NCBI RefSeq assembly: GCF_017654315.1
Contig: NZ_CP072203.1
Span: forward strand, 2,170,001 to 2,234,000
DNA length: 64,000 bases
Reading direction: 5' to 3'
Source of the DNA: Gordonia polyisoprenivorans
Lineage (GTDB): Bacteria; Actinomycetota; Actinomycetes; Mycobacteriales; Mycobacteriaceae
The translations under genes were made by a program, and so were the position numbers. This document shows, piece after piece, positions 43,761 through 52,214 of this stretch (position 1 is its first letter; every line of letters starts with the position of its first letter). Under the pieces are notes generated by a model. That model searched no databases. It was not told the DNA's origin and saw only the letters and a list, made by a program, of their open reading frames with translations.

Positions 43761-43789
43761 AGTGTAACGTGTACCGTTACGCAGCTCAA
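43761..43789 (-). promoter_or_regulatory. higBA promoter with embedded operator
   Basis: The minus strand has TTGAGC (43784-43789), a 17-base spacer and TACACT (43761-43766), which ends 6 bases before the higB GTG. The spacer and -10 region are covered by the inverted repeat GTAACG...CGTTAC (43764-43780), ideally placed for autorepression by HigA. Confidence 0.65.
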
Positions 43790-43830
43790 TCGCGGACAAG
43801 TGGTCGACCGGACATCTCTTGTATGCATCC

Positions 43831-43850
43831 TTGCATGCAAGGTGTAGGGT
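43831..43850 (+). promoter_or_regulatory. Operator and leaderless promoter of the FCD GntR gene
   Basis: TTGCATGCAA (43831-43840) is a perfect 10-base palindrome, with a related TATGCAT just upstream. It abuts TAGGGT (43845-43850), which ends 6 bases before the ATG at 43857. A regulator bound here would block its own promoter. Confidence 0.55.
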
Positions 43851-43856
43851 CGCGGC

Positions 43857-44495
43857 ATGCCCGCACAGTTGTCCAACGCCGCCGACGAGGCGTACACCGC
43901 CACTCGCGAGCGCATCATCTCCGGCGCGCTCGCCGGTGGCACGCTGCTCAGCGAGGTCGAGGTCGGCGCCGACCTCGGCCTGAGTAGAACGCCTGTGCAC
44001 GAGGCGTTCCTGCGGCTGGCCTCCGAGCAGTTCCTCACTCTCATCCCGCGCCGCGGAGCGGTGGTCAGCCCGGTCACCGCGACCGAGGCCGCCGACGTGC
44101 TCGCCATGCGTCAGGCCATCGAAAGTGCCTCTGCGCGCCAGGTTTTCGCAGCGGGCGGTCCACCGGCAGAGTTTCGTGAGTTGATCGAGCGCAACCTTGC
44201 CCGGCAGGCCGGTCTCGCCGCGGACGCCGACGTCGACGGCTTCGTCGAGGCCGACGACGAGTTCCATCTCTTGGCGGTGCGTGCGTCGAACAACCCGATC
44301 GCCGCGCACTTCTACGAGCTCCTGCGCGGGCGGCAACAGCGTCTGCGCAATGTGCTGTTGCGGATCGATCCGGCCACCCTCCCGGCCTCGCACGACGATC
44401 ACCAACGGCTGGCGGCCTGCCTGTTCGCCGGGGAGCGCGAGGAGTACGAGCGCCTCCTCGAGGCACACCTCGCGCGCTATCAGGGGGCGATATGA
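43857..44495 (+). CDS. GntR-family regulator, FCD subgroup
   Basis: A 212-residue regulator with an N-terminal winged helix (ATRERIISGALAGGTLLSE, LGLSRTPVHEAFLRLASE) and a C-terminal helical FCD domain. FCD regulators usually respond to carboxylic or sugar acids. ATG 43857 follows TAGGGT by 6 bases. Its stop overlaps the MFS start by four bases, so regulator and transporter are cotranscribed at the head of a six-gene rightward cluster. Confidence 0.85.
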   Translation: MPAQLSNAADEAYTATRERIISGALAGGTLLSEVEVGADLGLSRTPVHEAFLRLASEQFLTLIPRRGAVVSPVTATEAADVLAMRQAIESASARQVFAAGGPPAEFRELIERNLARQAGLAADADVDGFVEADDEFHLLAVRASNNPIAAHFYELLRGRQQRLRNVLLRIDPATLPASHDDHQRLAACLFAGEREEYERLLEAHLARYQGAI

Positions 44496-45748
44496 GTTCG
44501 TCGATGCCCATCCGCGCCGGCACCGCCGTGTCGCCGCGTGACCAGCGTGGTCCGGATCGTCGGCCATGGGTCCTGGTGTTCGGCGCGCTGTTCGTCTGCG
44601 CCTGGTCGGGCAACCAGTTCAGCCCGCTGTTGTTGATGTATCGCGACGTCGAGCACTACTCGTCGGCGACGGTGACCCTGTTTCTCGGGGTCTACGTCGC
44701 GGGATTGGCTCCCGCACTGATCATCGCCGGAGCGGTGTCGGATCACCTGGGCCGCCGGTTGCCGATGATCGCCGGCGTCGCCTTCGGTGTGGCGGGCAGC
44801 GCGCTGTTGGCGTTCGATGAGCTCGGCCAGTTCCCGATCATCGCCGGACGACTGTTGGCCGGCATGTCGGTCGGGACGGCGATGTCGGTGGGCACGAGCT
44901 GGCTCAAGGAATTGTCGGCGGCGCCGTTCGATCCGGCCGCCGACCGCGGCGCCGGCGCTCGTCGGGCGTCACTGGCGTTCACCCTGGGCTCGGCCTCGGG
45001 TGCGTTGATCGCCGGGTGTATCGCCCAGTGGGGGCCGATTCCGCAGATTCTCCCGTTCGTCCTGCACATCGCTGTGTCGGCGCCGTTCCTGGTGCTGATC
45101 GGCCGCGCACCGGAGACGGTGCGACCCCAGGCGTCGGCACCGATCTCGGCCCGGCTGCGGGTCACCTCCGCGCGTCACCGGCGCTTCGTGCGTGTCGTGA
45201 TGATCTGTGGCCCCTGGCTTTTCGTCGCCTGCGGGCTCTCCTACGGCTACCAGCCGGTGCTGCTGGCCGACGCCGCGGGTGGCCTCGGGCTGGCGTACGC
45301 CACGCTGCTCAGCGTCATCGCGCTCGGTGCCGGTGCTGCCATCCAACCGCTGGCGCGCCGCATCGACTCGCAGTCGAGTGCTCGCGGACTCATCGTCGCA
45401 CTGGTGATCCTCGTCGTCGGGATGGCGGTCATGCTGGTCGCGGTGACCACCGACGATCTGCTCGTCGGGGTAGCCGCGAGTGTGGTGCTCGGCTGCGGCT
45501 TCGGCATCGGGCTGGTGTCGGGGTTGTTGGAGGTCCAACGGATCGCGCCCGCACACGAACTCGCCAAACTCACCGGCGTCTTCTATGCGGTCGCCTACAC
45601 CGGTTTCGCGGTCCCGACCCTGTTGGCCGCGCTGACGCCGCCGTTCACCACCGTCGAGTTGCTGCTCATCCTGGCCGCACTGCTCCTCGTGTCGCTGCTG
45701 GTGGTGATCGGCGGATCACGCAAGCATCTGCCTGCCACACTGGGGTGA
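44492..45748 (+). CDS. MFS transporter, substrate unknown
   Basis: A 418-residue, twelve-helix major facilitator protein with the loop motif GAVSDHLGRRLP after helix 2. Second in the cluster and translationally coupled to the FCD regulator (ATGA overlap). It may import the substrate or export a product of the hydrolase, dioxygenase and sulfatase encoded downstream; sequence alone does not decide. Confidence 0.78.
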   Translation: MSSSMPIRAGTAVSPRDQRGPDRRPWVLVFGALFVCAWSGNQFSPLLLMYRDVEHYSSATVTLFLGVYVAGLAPALIIAGAVSDHLGRRLPMIAGVAFGVAGSALLAFDELGQFPIIAGRLLAGMSVGTAMSVGTSWLKELSAAPFDPAADRGAGARRASLAFTLGSASGALIAGCIAQWGPIPQILPFVLHIAVSAPFLVLIGRAPETVRPQASAPISARLRVTSARHRRFVRVVMICGPWLFVACGLSYGYQPVLLADAAGGLGLAYATLLSVIALGAGAAIQPLARRIDSQSSARGLIVALVILVVGMAVMLVAVTTDDLLVGVAASVVLGCGFGIGLVSGLLEVQRIAPAHELAKLTGVFYAVAYTGFAVPTLLAALTPPFTTVELLLILAALLLVSLLVVIGGSRKHLPATLG

Positions 45749-45773
45749 GCCGCGGCGAGGAGGACATCGGGAA

Positions 45774-46661
45774 GTGGATCTCACCATCGTGCACCTGCGC
45801 TACTTCCTCGCGGTGGCCGAGGAACTGCACTTCACGCGTGCCGCGCAGCGCCTGCACATCTCGGCGCCCTCGCTGAGCCAGCAGATCCAGCAACTCGAAC
45901 GCCGGACCGGCGTCACACTGTTTCGCCGCACCTCGCGGCAGGTCGAACTCACCGCCGACGGTGCCGCCCTCGTCCCGCTCGCTCGTGAGGCCATCGCCGC
46001 GATGGATGCCGTGCGCGCCTGGGCCGACGGTTCGGGCACCGCGTCGGTGCTGCGCATCGGGATCGCGGCGTCGAGCGAGATGAGTAATCGGCTGCTCGCG
46101 ACGGCCGTCGAGCGTCACCCGGACGCGACCTGGCAGATCCACGGCCTACCGCTCACCGATGCACTGACCGCGCTGCGCTCGGGAGAGGTCGACGTGTCGT
46201 TGATGATCGCCGATCAGCCGCCCGCCGAGCCGACGGGGATCGTGGTGCGACCGTTGTGGTCCGAGGATCGGGTGCTCGTCGTCAACGAGCGGCATCGTCT
46301 CGCCGGGCGGGATGCGGTGACGCTGGCCGAGACCGACGACGAGACCTTCATCGGGATGCGTGGTGGCGGCGACTCACAGAGTTGGTTCGTCGATCCGCGC
46401 CCCAGTGGTCGACATCTCGAGATCCGGCCATTGGCAACGCATTTCGACGATGTGTTGCAGCTGTGCAGCGGCGGGGTGGGAGTCAACATCTGCGGGTCGT
46501 CGGCCATGGTGACCCACGCGCGACCGGGTTTGCGATATATCCCGATCGTCGACCTGCCGCCGGTCACGACCTACCTGTGTCACCCGCGCGCCAAGCCGAA
46601 CGCCCTCGTCGATGCTTTCGCCGCCATTGCCGAGCGGATCGCCGCCGAGATTCGATCATGA
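45774..46661 (+). CDS. LysR-family transcriptional regulator
   Basis: A 295-residue LysR protein: winged helix at residues 1-60 (LRYFLAVAEELHFTRAAQRL, PSLSQQIQQLERRTG) and a LysR effector domain. The GTG start at 45774 has AGGAGG 10 bases upstream. Unusually for a LysR gene it lies inside a same-strand run, 25 bases after the transporter and 30 before the hydrolase, so the cluster carries two regulators of different families. Confidence 0.83.
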   Translation: MDLTIVHLRYFLAVAEELHFTRAAQRLHISAPSLSQQIQQLERRTGVTLFRRTSRQVELTADGAALVPLAREAIAAMDAVRAWADGSGTASVLRIGIAASSEMSNRLLATAVERHPDATWQIHGLPLTDALTALRSGEVDVSLMIADQPPAEPTGIVVRPLWSEDRVLVVNERHRLAGRDAVTLAETDDETFIGMRGGGDSQSWFVDPRPSGRHLEIRPLATHFDDVLQLCSGGVGVNICGSSAMVTHARPGLRYIPIVDLPPVTTYLCHPRAKPNALVDAFAAIAERIAAEIRS

Positions 46662-46691
46662 GGCCCGGCCTCATGATCGTGAGGCGATTCC

Positions 46692-47729
46692 ATGTGGACC
46701 AGATCACATTCCCGCGGCGACACTGGCACGGTGAGTTCCTCCCCGCCCGACGCCGTGCAGCGCGACGTCGTCTACCGCACCCGGCCGTCGGGTGACCTGC
46801 TACTCGATCTCGTCGGCCCGTCAGACCTCGGACCCCATCCGGCCATCGTCTTCGTGCACGGTGGCGGATGGTTCACCGGCGACCGCACACTGTGTCCGGA
46901 CCTGCACCGTCATTTCGCCGCAGCCGGATTCGTGATGGCAAGCATCGACTATCGACTCAGCGGTGACGCCCGATTCCCGGCTCAACTCCACGACGTCCGC
47001 GCGGCGATCGACCATCTGCGTTCCCGCGCAGACGAATACGGCATCAACCCCGAACGCATCGGGGTGTGGGGTGCCTCGGCCGGCGGTCACCTCGCCGCGC
47101 TCGTGGGGCTCAACGCGCATCGCGCGCGACTGCCCGGCGAGGACGCCGACGTCGACGCCCGTGTGTCCGCCGTCGCCGAATCCTACGGTCCGGCAACGCT
47201 CGTCGCCGGCGACGTGGCACCCGGACAGCCGCTGCCCGGCGGCTCCGCACCGGCTCTGACTCCCGAGGGGCGGCTCCTCGGGGGCGACCCCGCCGATCTC
47301 GGCGACGCCGCCCGCGCGGCGAGTCCGCTGTATCACGTTCACCGCGACGCCCCACCCTTCCAGATCTCGCACGGTACCGCCGATGTCCTCGTCGGCGACG
47401 ATCACAGCCGCCTGTTGTTCCGCGCGCTCGCCGACGCCGGGGTGGAGGCCGACCTCTACCTCGTCGACGGCTACCGGCACGGTTTCCTGAACCCGCCCCG
47501 ACGATCCGACGTCCCGGGTCCGCCGGCGATGGACGAGGGCAGGCTCGCCGCGGAGGGGGCCGCTCCCGCTCTGCTGCACTCCGCCCGTGACGGGCGGCAG
47601 ACCCAGGGCCGCACCGACTTCGGATTCGACGAGATCGCCGGCTTCTTCGTCCGTCATCTGCACCCCGACGCGTCGGTCTCGTCGTCGACCCCGTCTCGAC
47701 CCGCCCACACCCCAGGAGAGAACTCATGA
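46692..47729 (+). CDS. Alpha/beta hydrolase (HSL/acetylesterase-like)
   Basis: A 345-residue esterase-fold protein with the HGGGW oxyanion motif, nucleophile elbow GASAGG and a late catalytic His in DGYRHGF. Such enzymes cleave carboxylic esters, for example acyl groups on sugars or phenolics. ATG 46692 has GAGG 8 bases upstream; a GTG at 46731 is also possible. The last 60 residues after the catalytic His are unusual but still rich in preferred codons. Its stop overlaps the bicupin start (ATGA). Confidence 0.75.
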   Translation: MWTRSHSRGDTGTVSSSPPDAVQRDVVYRTRPSGDLLLDLVGPSDLGPHPAIVFVHGGGWFTGDRTLCPDLHRHFAAAGFVMASIDYRLSGDARFPAQLHDVRAAIDHLRSRADEYGINPERIGVWGASAGGHLAALVGLNAHRARLPGEDADVDARVSAVAESYGPATLVAGDVAPGQPLPGGSAPALTPEGRLLGGDPADLGDAARAASPLYHVHRDAPPFQISHGTADVLVGDDHSRLLFRALADAGVEADLYLVDGYRHGFLNPPRRSDVPGPPAMDEGRLAAEGAAPALLHSARDGRQTQGRTDFGFDEIAGFFVRHLHPDASVSSSTPSRPAHTPGENS

Positions 47730-48799
47730 CCACCACCATCGACCCGGATGCCATGCATGATCGTGCCCCGATCATCGATGTCCTCCCCGGTGAAGCCGTC
47801 CCGTATCGCCTCGCGAGCGGGGAGGGGCTGCGCTACGAGATCGACAACCAGCTCTGGACGGTCATCGCGCGAACCGCCGACACCGGCGGATTGTTCGACG
47901 CCGCATTCATTCTCGGCCCGCGAGGCGCCGGCGCCGCATTCCATGTCCTGCCGAACCATCAGCGCTCCTACCACGTCTTCGAGGGATCGGTGCAGTTCTG
48001 GCTCCCGGGGCGCAGCCGTGTTCTCGCGCCCGGCGACTCCATCCACGTACCGCCGGGAACGCCGGTCGCCTACCGCATGCTCGGGCACTGCTCGCGCATC
48101 CTGTTCTTCTCCGCACCGGGCGGTGCGTTGGACGCCCTCGCCGGCAGCGGTGCGGGGGTGAACTCCCACATCTACTCCGCCGATGCCCGAGCAGGCGTCA
48201 AAACGCCGCTGATAGAACTCTTCTCGTCGGTCGGTGCACGTGCCCACGACGAGGCGCCCGCGGCGGCATCCGACGAGTGGGACGACGCGTTGCCGTCGGG
48301 GCCGCAGGGATACTTCCTGCGGGCACTTACCGGGGATCGGCGCGCCTGGCCGGACTCCCTGAACTCCTATCAGGCGCGCGGTGCCAACACCGGAGGCCGG
48401 TACTTCTCGGTGCTCACCCTCGGTGGCCGGTCGCCGTACATCCCGCAGCACTTCCATCGGCACCACACGGAGAACTTCTTCGTCCTCTCCGGTCGGGTAT
48501 GGCTGTACGTCAACGGCGTCGAAACCCTGCTCACCGCCGGGGATTACCTGCACGCACCGGCCGGCACCATCCACAGCTTCGCCTTCGACGCGCACACCAC
48601 CCAGATGCTGGGCATCCTGACCTCCGATGTGTTCGAGAACTTCTTCGACGTCACCGGCGAGGCCACCGACGACCTCGTCTACACCGAGGGTCTGATCAAC
48701 CCGGAGCACATGATGGGCAAGCTCGGCGCCGCCATGGCCGACCTCGACCTCGAGTTCGTCGGTCCGCCGCCGACGCGGACACGTGGACTCGATCTCTGA
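47726..48799 (+). CDS. Quercetin 2,3-dioxygenase-like bicupin
   Basis: A 357-residue two-cupin protein resembling bacterial quercetinases (QdoI type), which cleave the flavonol ring to a depside and CO. The opening PYRLASGEG matches the family. The C-terminal cupin keeps a full metal site, H242-x-H244-x4-E249 and H283. The N-terminal cupin has lost it: the aligned region reads HVLPNHQRSYH with Leu and Ser replacing ligands, and the late His is replaced in GTPVAYRM. It probably has a single active site. Translationally coupled to the hydrolase upstream; the sulfatase follows after 42 bases. Substrate is inference. Confidence 0.72.
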   Translation: MTTTIDPDAMHDRAPIIDVLPGEAVPYRLASGEGLRYEIDNQLWTVIARTADTGGLFDAAFILGPRGAGAAFHVLPNHQRSYHVFEGSVQFWLPGRSRVLAPGDSIHVPPGTPVAYRMLGHCSRILFFSAPGGALDALAGSGAGVNSHIYSADARAGVKTPLIELFSSVGARAHDEAPAAASDEWDDALPSGPQGYFLRALTGDRRAWPDSLNSYQARGANTGGRYFSVLTLGGRSPYIPQHFHRHHTENFFVLSGRVWLYVNGVETLLTAGDYLHAPAGTIHSFAFDAHTTQMLGILTSDVFENFFDVTGEATDDLVYTEGLINPEHMMGKLGAAMADLDLEFVGPPPTRTRGLDL

Positions 48800-48841
48800 C
48801 CGTTCGCGACGGCAGAACAGTGCTGCGTGCATCATGGGACG

Positions 48842-50359
48842 ATGCCCATTGACGATGACGATGTGCACGACAGTGCGGAGCCGGGTCGGAGCGCGCCGGA
48901 TCGGACGGCAGGAGTACCGGCCCGCGAGAACGTGATCCTGGTGCATTGGCACGATCTCGGCCGTCACCTGAGTTGCTACGGCGCCGACGGCGTCGAGAGC
49001 CCGCATCTGGACCGGCTGGCGGCCTCGGGTATCCGCTTCGCCGATGCACACGCCACCGCGCCGCTGTGCTCGCCAGCGCGCGGGTCGCTGTTCACCGGGC
49101 AGTATCCGCACCGCAACGGGCTCGTCGGGTTGGCCCATCACGGGTTCGCCTATCGCGAGGGGGTGCGCACGCTGCCGCAGATCCTGGGTGAGGCGGGCTA
49201 CCGGACGGTCCTGTTCGGCATGCAACACGAGAGCACCGATCCGACGAGCATCGGCTTCGACTCGGTCGACGTGTCCGACTCGCGCTGCGACTACGTCGTC
49301 GCCGAGTCGCAGTGGTGGTTGGGCCACCACGTCCGCACCGCACCGCATCGGCCGTTCCTGCTGACCGCGGGGTTCTTCGAGACCCATCGCCCTTATCCCG
49401 AGGACGAATATCCGCCCGCCGACACCTCCGGGATCGACGTTCCCGGATTCCTGCCCGACACCGCCGACGTGCGGGAAGACCTGGCAGGACTGCACGGCAG
49501 CATCACCAAGGCCGACGCCGCGGTCGGCCGGCTGCTCGAGACGGTCGACGATCTCGGGCTCACCGAGAACACGTGGATCGTCTTCGTCACCGACCACGGC
49601 CTGGCGTTTCCCCGCGCGAAGTCGACGCTCTACGCGCAGGGCACCGGGATCGCGCTGATCATCCGACCGCCGGCGGCGCGTGCGATGTCACCGCAGGTTT
49701 ACGACGGCTTGTTCTCGGGGGTCGACCTCACCCCGACGATCCTCGATCTGCTCGGGCTCGGCGTGCCCGCCGATGTCGACGGCGGCTCGCACGTCGCGCA
49801 ACTGATCCGAGCGGGTCGGTCGGTACGCGAAGAGGTCTGCCGCGAAGAGGTCTACACCGAGAAGACCTACCACGACGCGTTCGACCCGATCCGCGCCGTG
49901 CGGACCAAACACCACAGCTACATCGAGAACTACGCGCACCGACCCGAACTGCTGCTGCCCCTCGACATCGCCGACAGTGCCTCGGCGCGCTCCATCGATC
50001 CGGCGGTGACCGAACGCGACCGACCCCGTGTAGAGGTCTACGACCTCGATTCCGATCCGGATGAGCGTAACAATGTCGCCGAGGATCCCGCCTACTCGCA
50101 GATCCGCGCCGATCTTGCCGACCGTCTTGCCCGGTGGCGGACGAGCACCGGTGACGAGCTCCCACCCGAACCCGAGGGCACCGCCATCGCCGAGCGATTC
50201 ATGGCGGCCTTCCACGCGAAAGCCCTCGACACCGCGCCGGAAGAAGAGGCCCTGCCCTCACGTCGCCCGCTCGGTGCGCGACGTGAGCTCGACGGCGACA
50301 TCACCTCCGGCGAGGGCGATGCGGTGCGCGCGTCCACCGCCGATCGCACACCCCGCTGA
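48842..50359 (+). CDS. Type I sulfatase
   Basis: A 505-residue formylglycine-dependent sulfatase: LCSPARGSLFTG gives the C-x-P-x-R signature with Cys76, which must be converted to formylglycine. The metal-site opening reads VHWHDLG instead of the commoner DDxG, as in a subgroup related to N-sulfoglucosamine sulfohydrolase. FVTDHG and GVDLTPTILDLLG are present. No signal peptide, so it should act in the cytoplasm. Last gene of the cluster and next to the sulfation operon. Its sulfate ester substrate is unknown. Confidence 0.82.
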   Translation: MPIDDDDVHDSAEPGRSAPDRTAGVPARENVILVHWHDLGRHLSCYGADGVESPHLDRLAASGIRFADAHATAPLCSPARGSLFTGQYPHRNGLVGLAHHGFAYREGVRTLPQILGEAGYRTVLFGMQHESTDPTSIGFDSVDVSDSRCDYVVAESQWWLGHHVRTAPHRPFLLTAGFFETHRPYPEDEYPPADTSGIDVPGFLPDTADVREDLAGLHGSITKADAAVGRLLETVDDLGLTENTWIVFVTDHGLAFPRAKSTLYAQGTGIALIIRPPAARAMSPQVYDGLFSGVDLTPTILDLLGLGVPADVDGGSHVAQLIRAGRSVREEVCREEVYTEKTYHDAFDPIRAVRTKHHSYIENYAHRPELLLPLDIADSASARSIDPAVTERDRPRVEVYDLDSDPDERNNVAEDPAYSQIRADLADRLARWRTSTGDELPPEPEGTAIAERFMAAFHAKALDTAPEEEALPSRRPLGARRELDGDITSGEGDAVRASTADRTPR

Positions 50360-50420
50360 GCGCTTCACCCCGATCGCGAAAAGTCAACAATTACCCGCGT
50401 ATTGAGGCTAAAAGCCCAGG

Positions 50421-50448
50421 TTGCGCTCGGTTTCGGCGTAGTTAGACT
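50421..50448 (+). promoter_or_regulatory. Leaderless promoter of the stf0 operon
   Basis: TTGCGC (50421-50426) and TAGACT (50443-50448) are 16 bases apart, and the latter ends 6 bases before ATG 50455. This separates the sulfation operon from the sulfatase cluster. Confidence 0.6.
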
Positions 50449-50454
50449 GAGCCG

Positions 50455-51255
50455 ATGCCCCACCCGCAGAGCTACCTGGTGTGTGCGAGCCAGCGTAGCG
50501 GTAGTACCTTGCTCGTCGAGTCGCTCGCGGCCACCGGGGTGGCCGGAACGCCCGAGGAGTTCTTCCAGTACTTCGCCTCGTCCTCGGAATCGCCGCAGCC
50601 CCGTGAATGGTTTGCCGGAGTGCGGGATTCGGCGATACTCGACCTGCTCGACGAGATCGACGTCGGTGCCGTGGACAGCCGCGACTTCACCCGGTGGCAG
50701 GCCGATGTCCTGGCCGCCGGTCGCAGCGCGAACGGGGTGTGGGGCGGCAAATTGATGTGGAATCAGACGCCGCTGCTCATCGCGCGGACCCGGGTGGGCT
50801 CCGGATCGTTGCGGACCGCCCTGCGTGAACTCCTCGGGGCCGATCCGCTGTTCGTTCATGTATTCCGCGATGACGTTGTGCCACAAGCGGTGTCGATGTG
50901 GCGTGCGGTACAGACGCGGGTCTGGCGCGATGGCCACGGTCCGCATTTCGACCCGGCTCGTGATGAGCGTGCGCAGTACAACGCCGAGGGGATCGCTCAT
51001 CTCGCGGCGATCCTCGCCGACCAGGAACGGCAATGGCGCCGCTGGTTCGCCGACGAGGCCATCACGCCGATCGACATCGAATTCGGTGAACTGGTCAAGG
51101 ATCCGCAGGGCACGACTGCCGGCGTGCTCGCCGCGCTGGGCCTCGATCCGGATCTGGCGCCACCCCCGCCGATCGCACCGCAGTCCAACGCGAGGTCCAA
51201 GGAATGGGCGCAGCGCTACCGCCGCGATGCGGAAAGGAACGGATATCCGCTATGA
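50455..51255 (+). CDS. stf0: Trehalose 2-sulfotransferase (Stf0 type)
   Basis: Transfers sulfate from PAPS to trehalose, the first step of sulfolipid-type glycolipid synthesis in mycobacteria. The 266-residue protein matches Stf0 along its length: SQRSGSTLLVESL (PAPS 5'-phosphosulfate loop), GVAGTPEEFFQY, PQPREWFAGV, NGVWGGKLMWNQTPLL and QAVSMWRAVQTRVWR. The gene directly precedes cysD (ATGA overlap), so donor synthesis and use are cotranscribed. Whether this organism makes sulfotrehalose lipids is not shown; another disaccharide acceptor is possible. Confidence 0.9.
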   Translation: MPHPQSYLVCASQRSGSTLLVESLAATGVAGTPEEFFQYFASSSESPQPREWFAGVRDSAILDLLDEIDVGAVDSRDFTRWQADVLAAGRSANGVWGGKLMWNQTPLLIARTRVGSGSLRTALRELLGADPLFVHVFRDDVVPQAVSMWRAVQTRVWRDGHGPHFDPARDERAQYNAEGIAHLAAILADQERQWRRWFADEAITPIDIEFGELVKDPQGTTAGVLAALGLDPDLAPPPPIAPQSNARSKEWAQRYRRDAERNGYPL

Positions 51256-52214
51256 CCTCTCCCGACGCCGCTGCCCCCGAGAACGAGGCCGCCGCATTCG
51301 ATTATGTTGCCGCACTGCGCATCCTGGAGTCCGAAGCGGTACACATCATCCGCGAGGTGGTCGCCGAACTCGAGCGACCGGTGCTGCTGTTCTCCGGCGG
51401 CAAGGACTCGATCGTGCTCCTTCGGCTGGCCGAGAAGGCTTTTCGTCCGCACCCACTGCCGTTCCCGATCCTGCACGTCGACACCGGCCACAATTTCGAC
51501 GAGGTCATCGAGTTCCGGGACCGGCGCGTAGCCGCGAGTACCGACAACCCCGCGGGCATCACACTCATCGTGGCGTCGGTACCCGACGCGATCGCCGCCG
51601 GGCGCATCGCCGAATCGACCGACCCGTCGGGATCACGCAACCGGCTGCAGACCCGGGTCCTGTTGGGCGCCTTAGAAGAAGGGGGATTCGACGCCGCGTT
51701 CGGCGGTGCCCGCCGCGATGAGGACCGTGCCCGCGCCAAGGAGCGGGTGTTCAGCTTCCGCGACGAGTTCGGACAATGGGATCCGCGGGCCCAGCGTCCC
51801 GAGCCCTGGTCGCTGTACAACGGCCGCATCCGGCGTGGCGAGTCGGTGCGGGTGTTCCCGTTGTCGAACTGGACCGAGACCGACATCTGGCGCTACATCG
51901 AACTCGAGGGCCTCGACCTGCCGTCGATCTACTACGCGTCGCAACGCGAGGTCTTCGACCGGGACGGAATTCTGCTTGCGGTGTCGCCGTTCTCACAGCC
52001 GACCGCGGCCGACGACGTGCGGACCGAATGGGTGCGGTACCGCACCGTCGGTGACCTCACCATCACCGGTGCGGTGCGGTCGAGGGCCACCACGATTCCC
52101 GAGATCATCGCCGAGATCAGCGAGGCGACCGTCTCCGAGCGGGGGGAGACCCGCGCCGACGACCGCACCTCGTCGGCGGCGATGGAGGACCGCAAGCGAG
52201 AGGGATACTTCTGA
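51252..52214 (+). CDS. cysD: Sulfate adenylyltransferase small subunit
   Basis: With CysN, forms adenosine 5'-phosphosulfate from sulfate and ATP, driven by GTP hydrolysis. The 320 residues include the PP-loop SGGKDS, the GGARRDED segment and the C-terminal DDRTSSAAMEDRKREGYF that ends family members. Overlaps stf0 by four bases and cysNC by one (TGATG). Confidence 0.95.
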   Translation: MTSPDAAAPENEAAAFDYVAALRILESEAVHIIREVVAELERPVLLFSGGKDSIVLLRLAEKAFRPHPLPFPILHVDTGHNFDEVIEFRDRRVAASTDNPAGITLIVASVPDAIAAGRIAESTDPSGSRNRLQTRVLLGALEEGGFDAAFGGARRDEDRARAKERVFSFRDEFGQWDPRAQRPEPWSLYNGRIRRGESVRVFPLSNWTETDIWRYIELEGLDLPSIYYASQREVFDRDGILLAVSPFSQPTAADDVRTEWVRYRTVGDLTITGAVRSRATTIPEIIAEISEATVSERGETRADDRTSSAAMEDRKREGYF

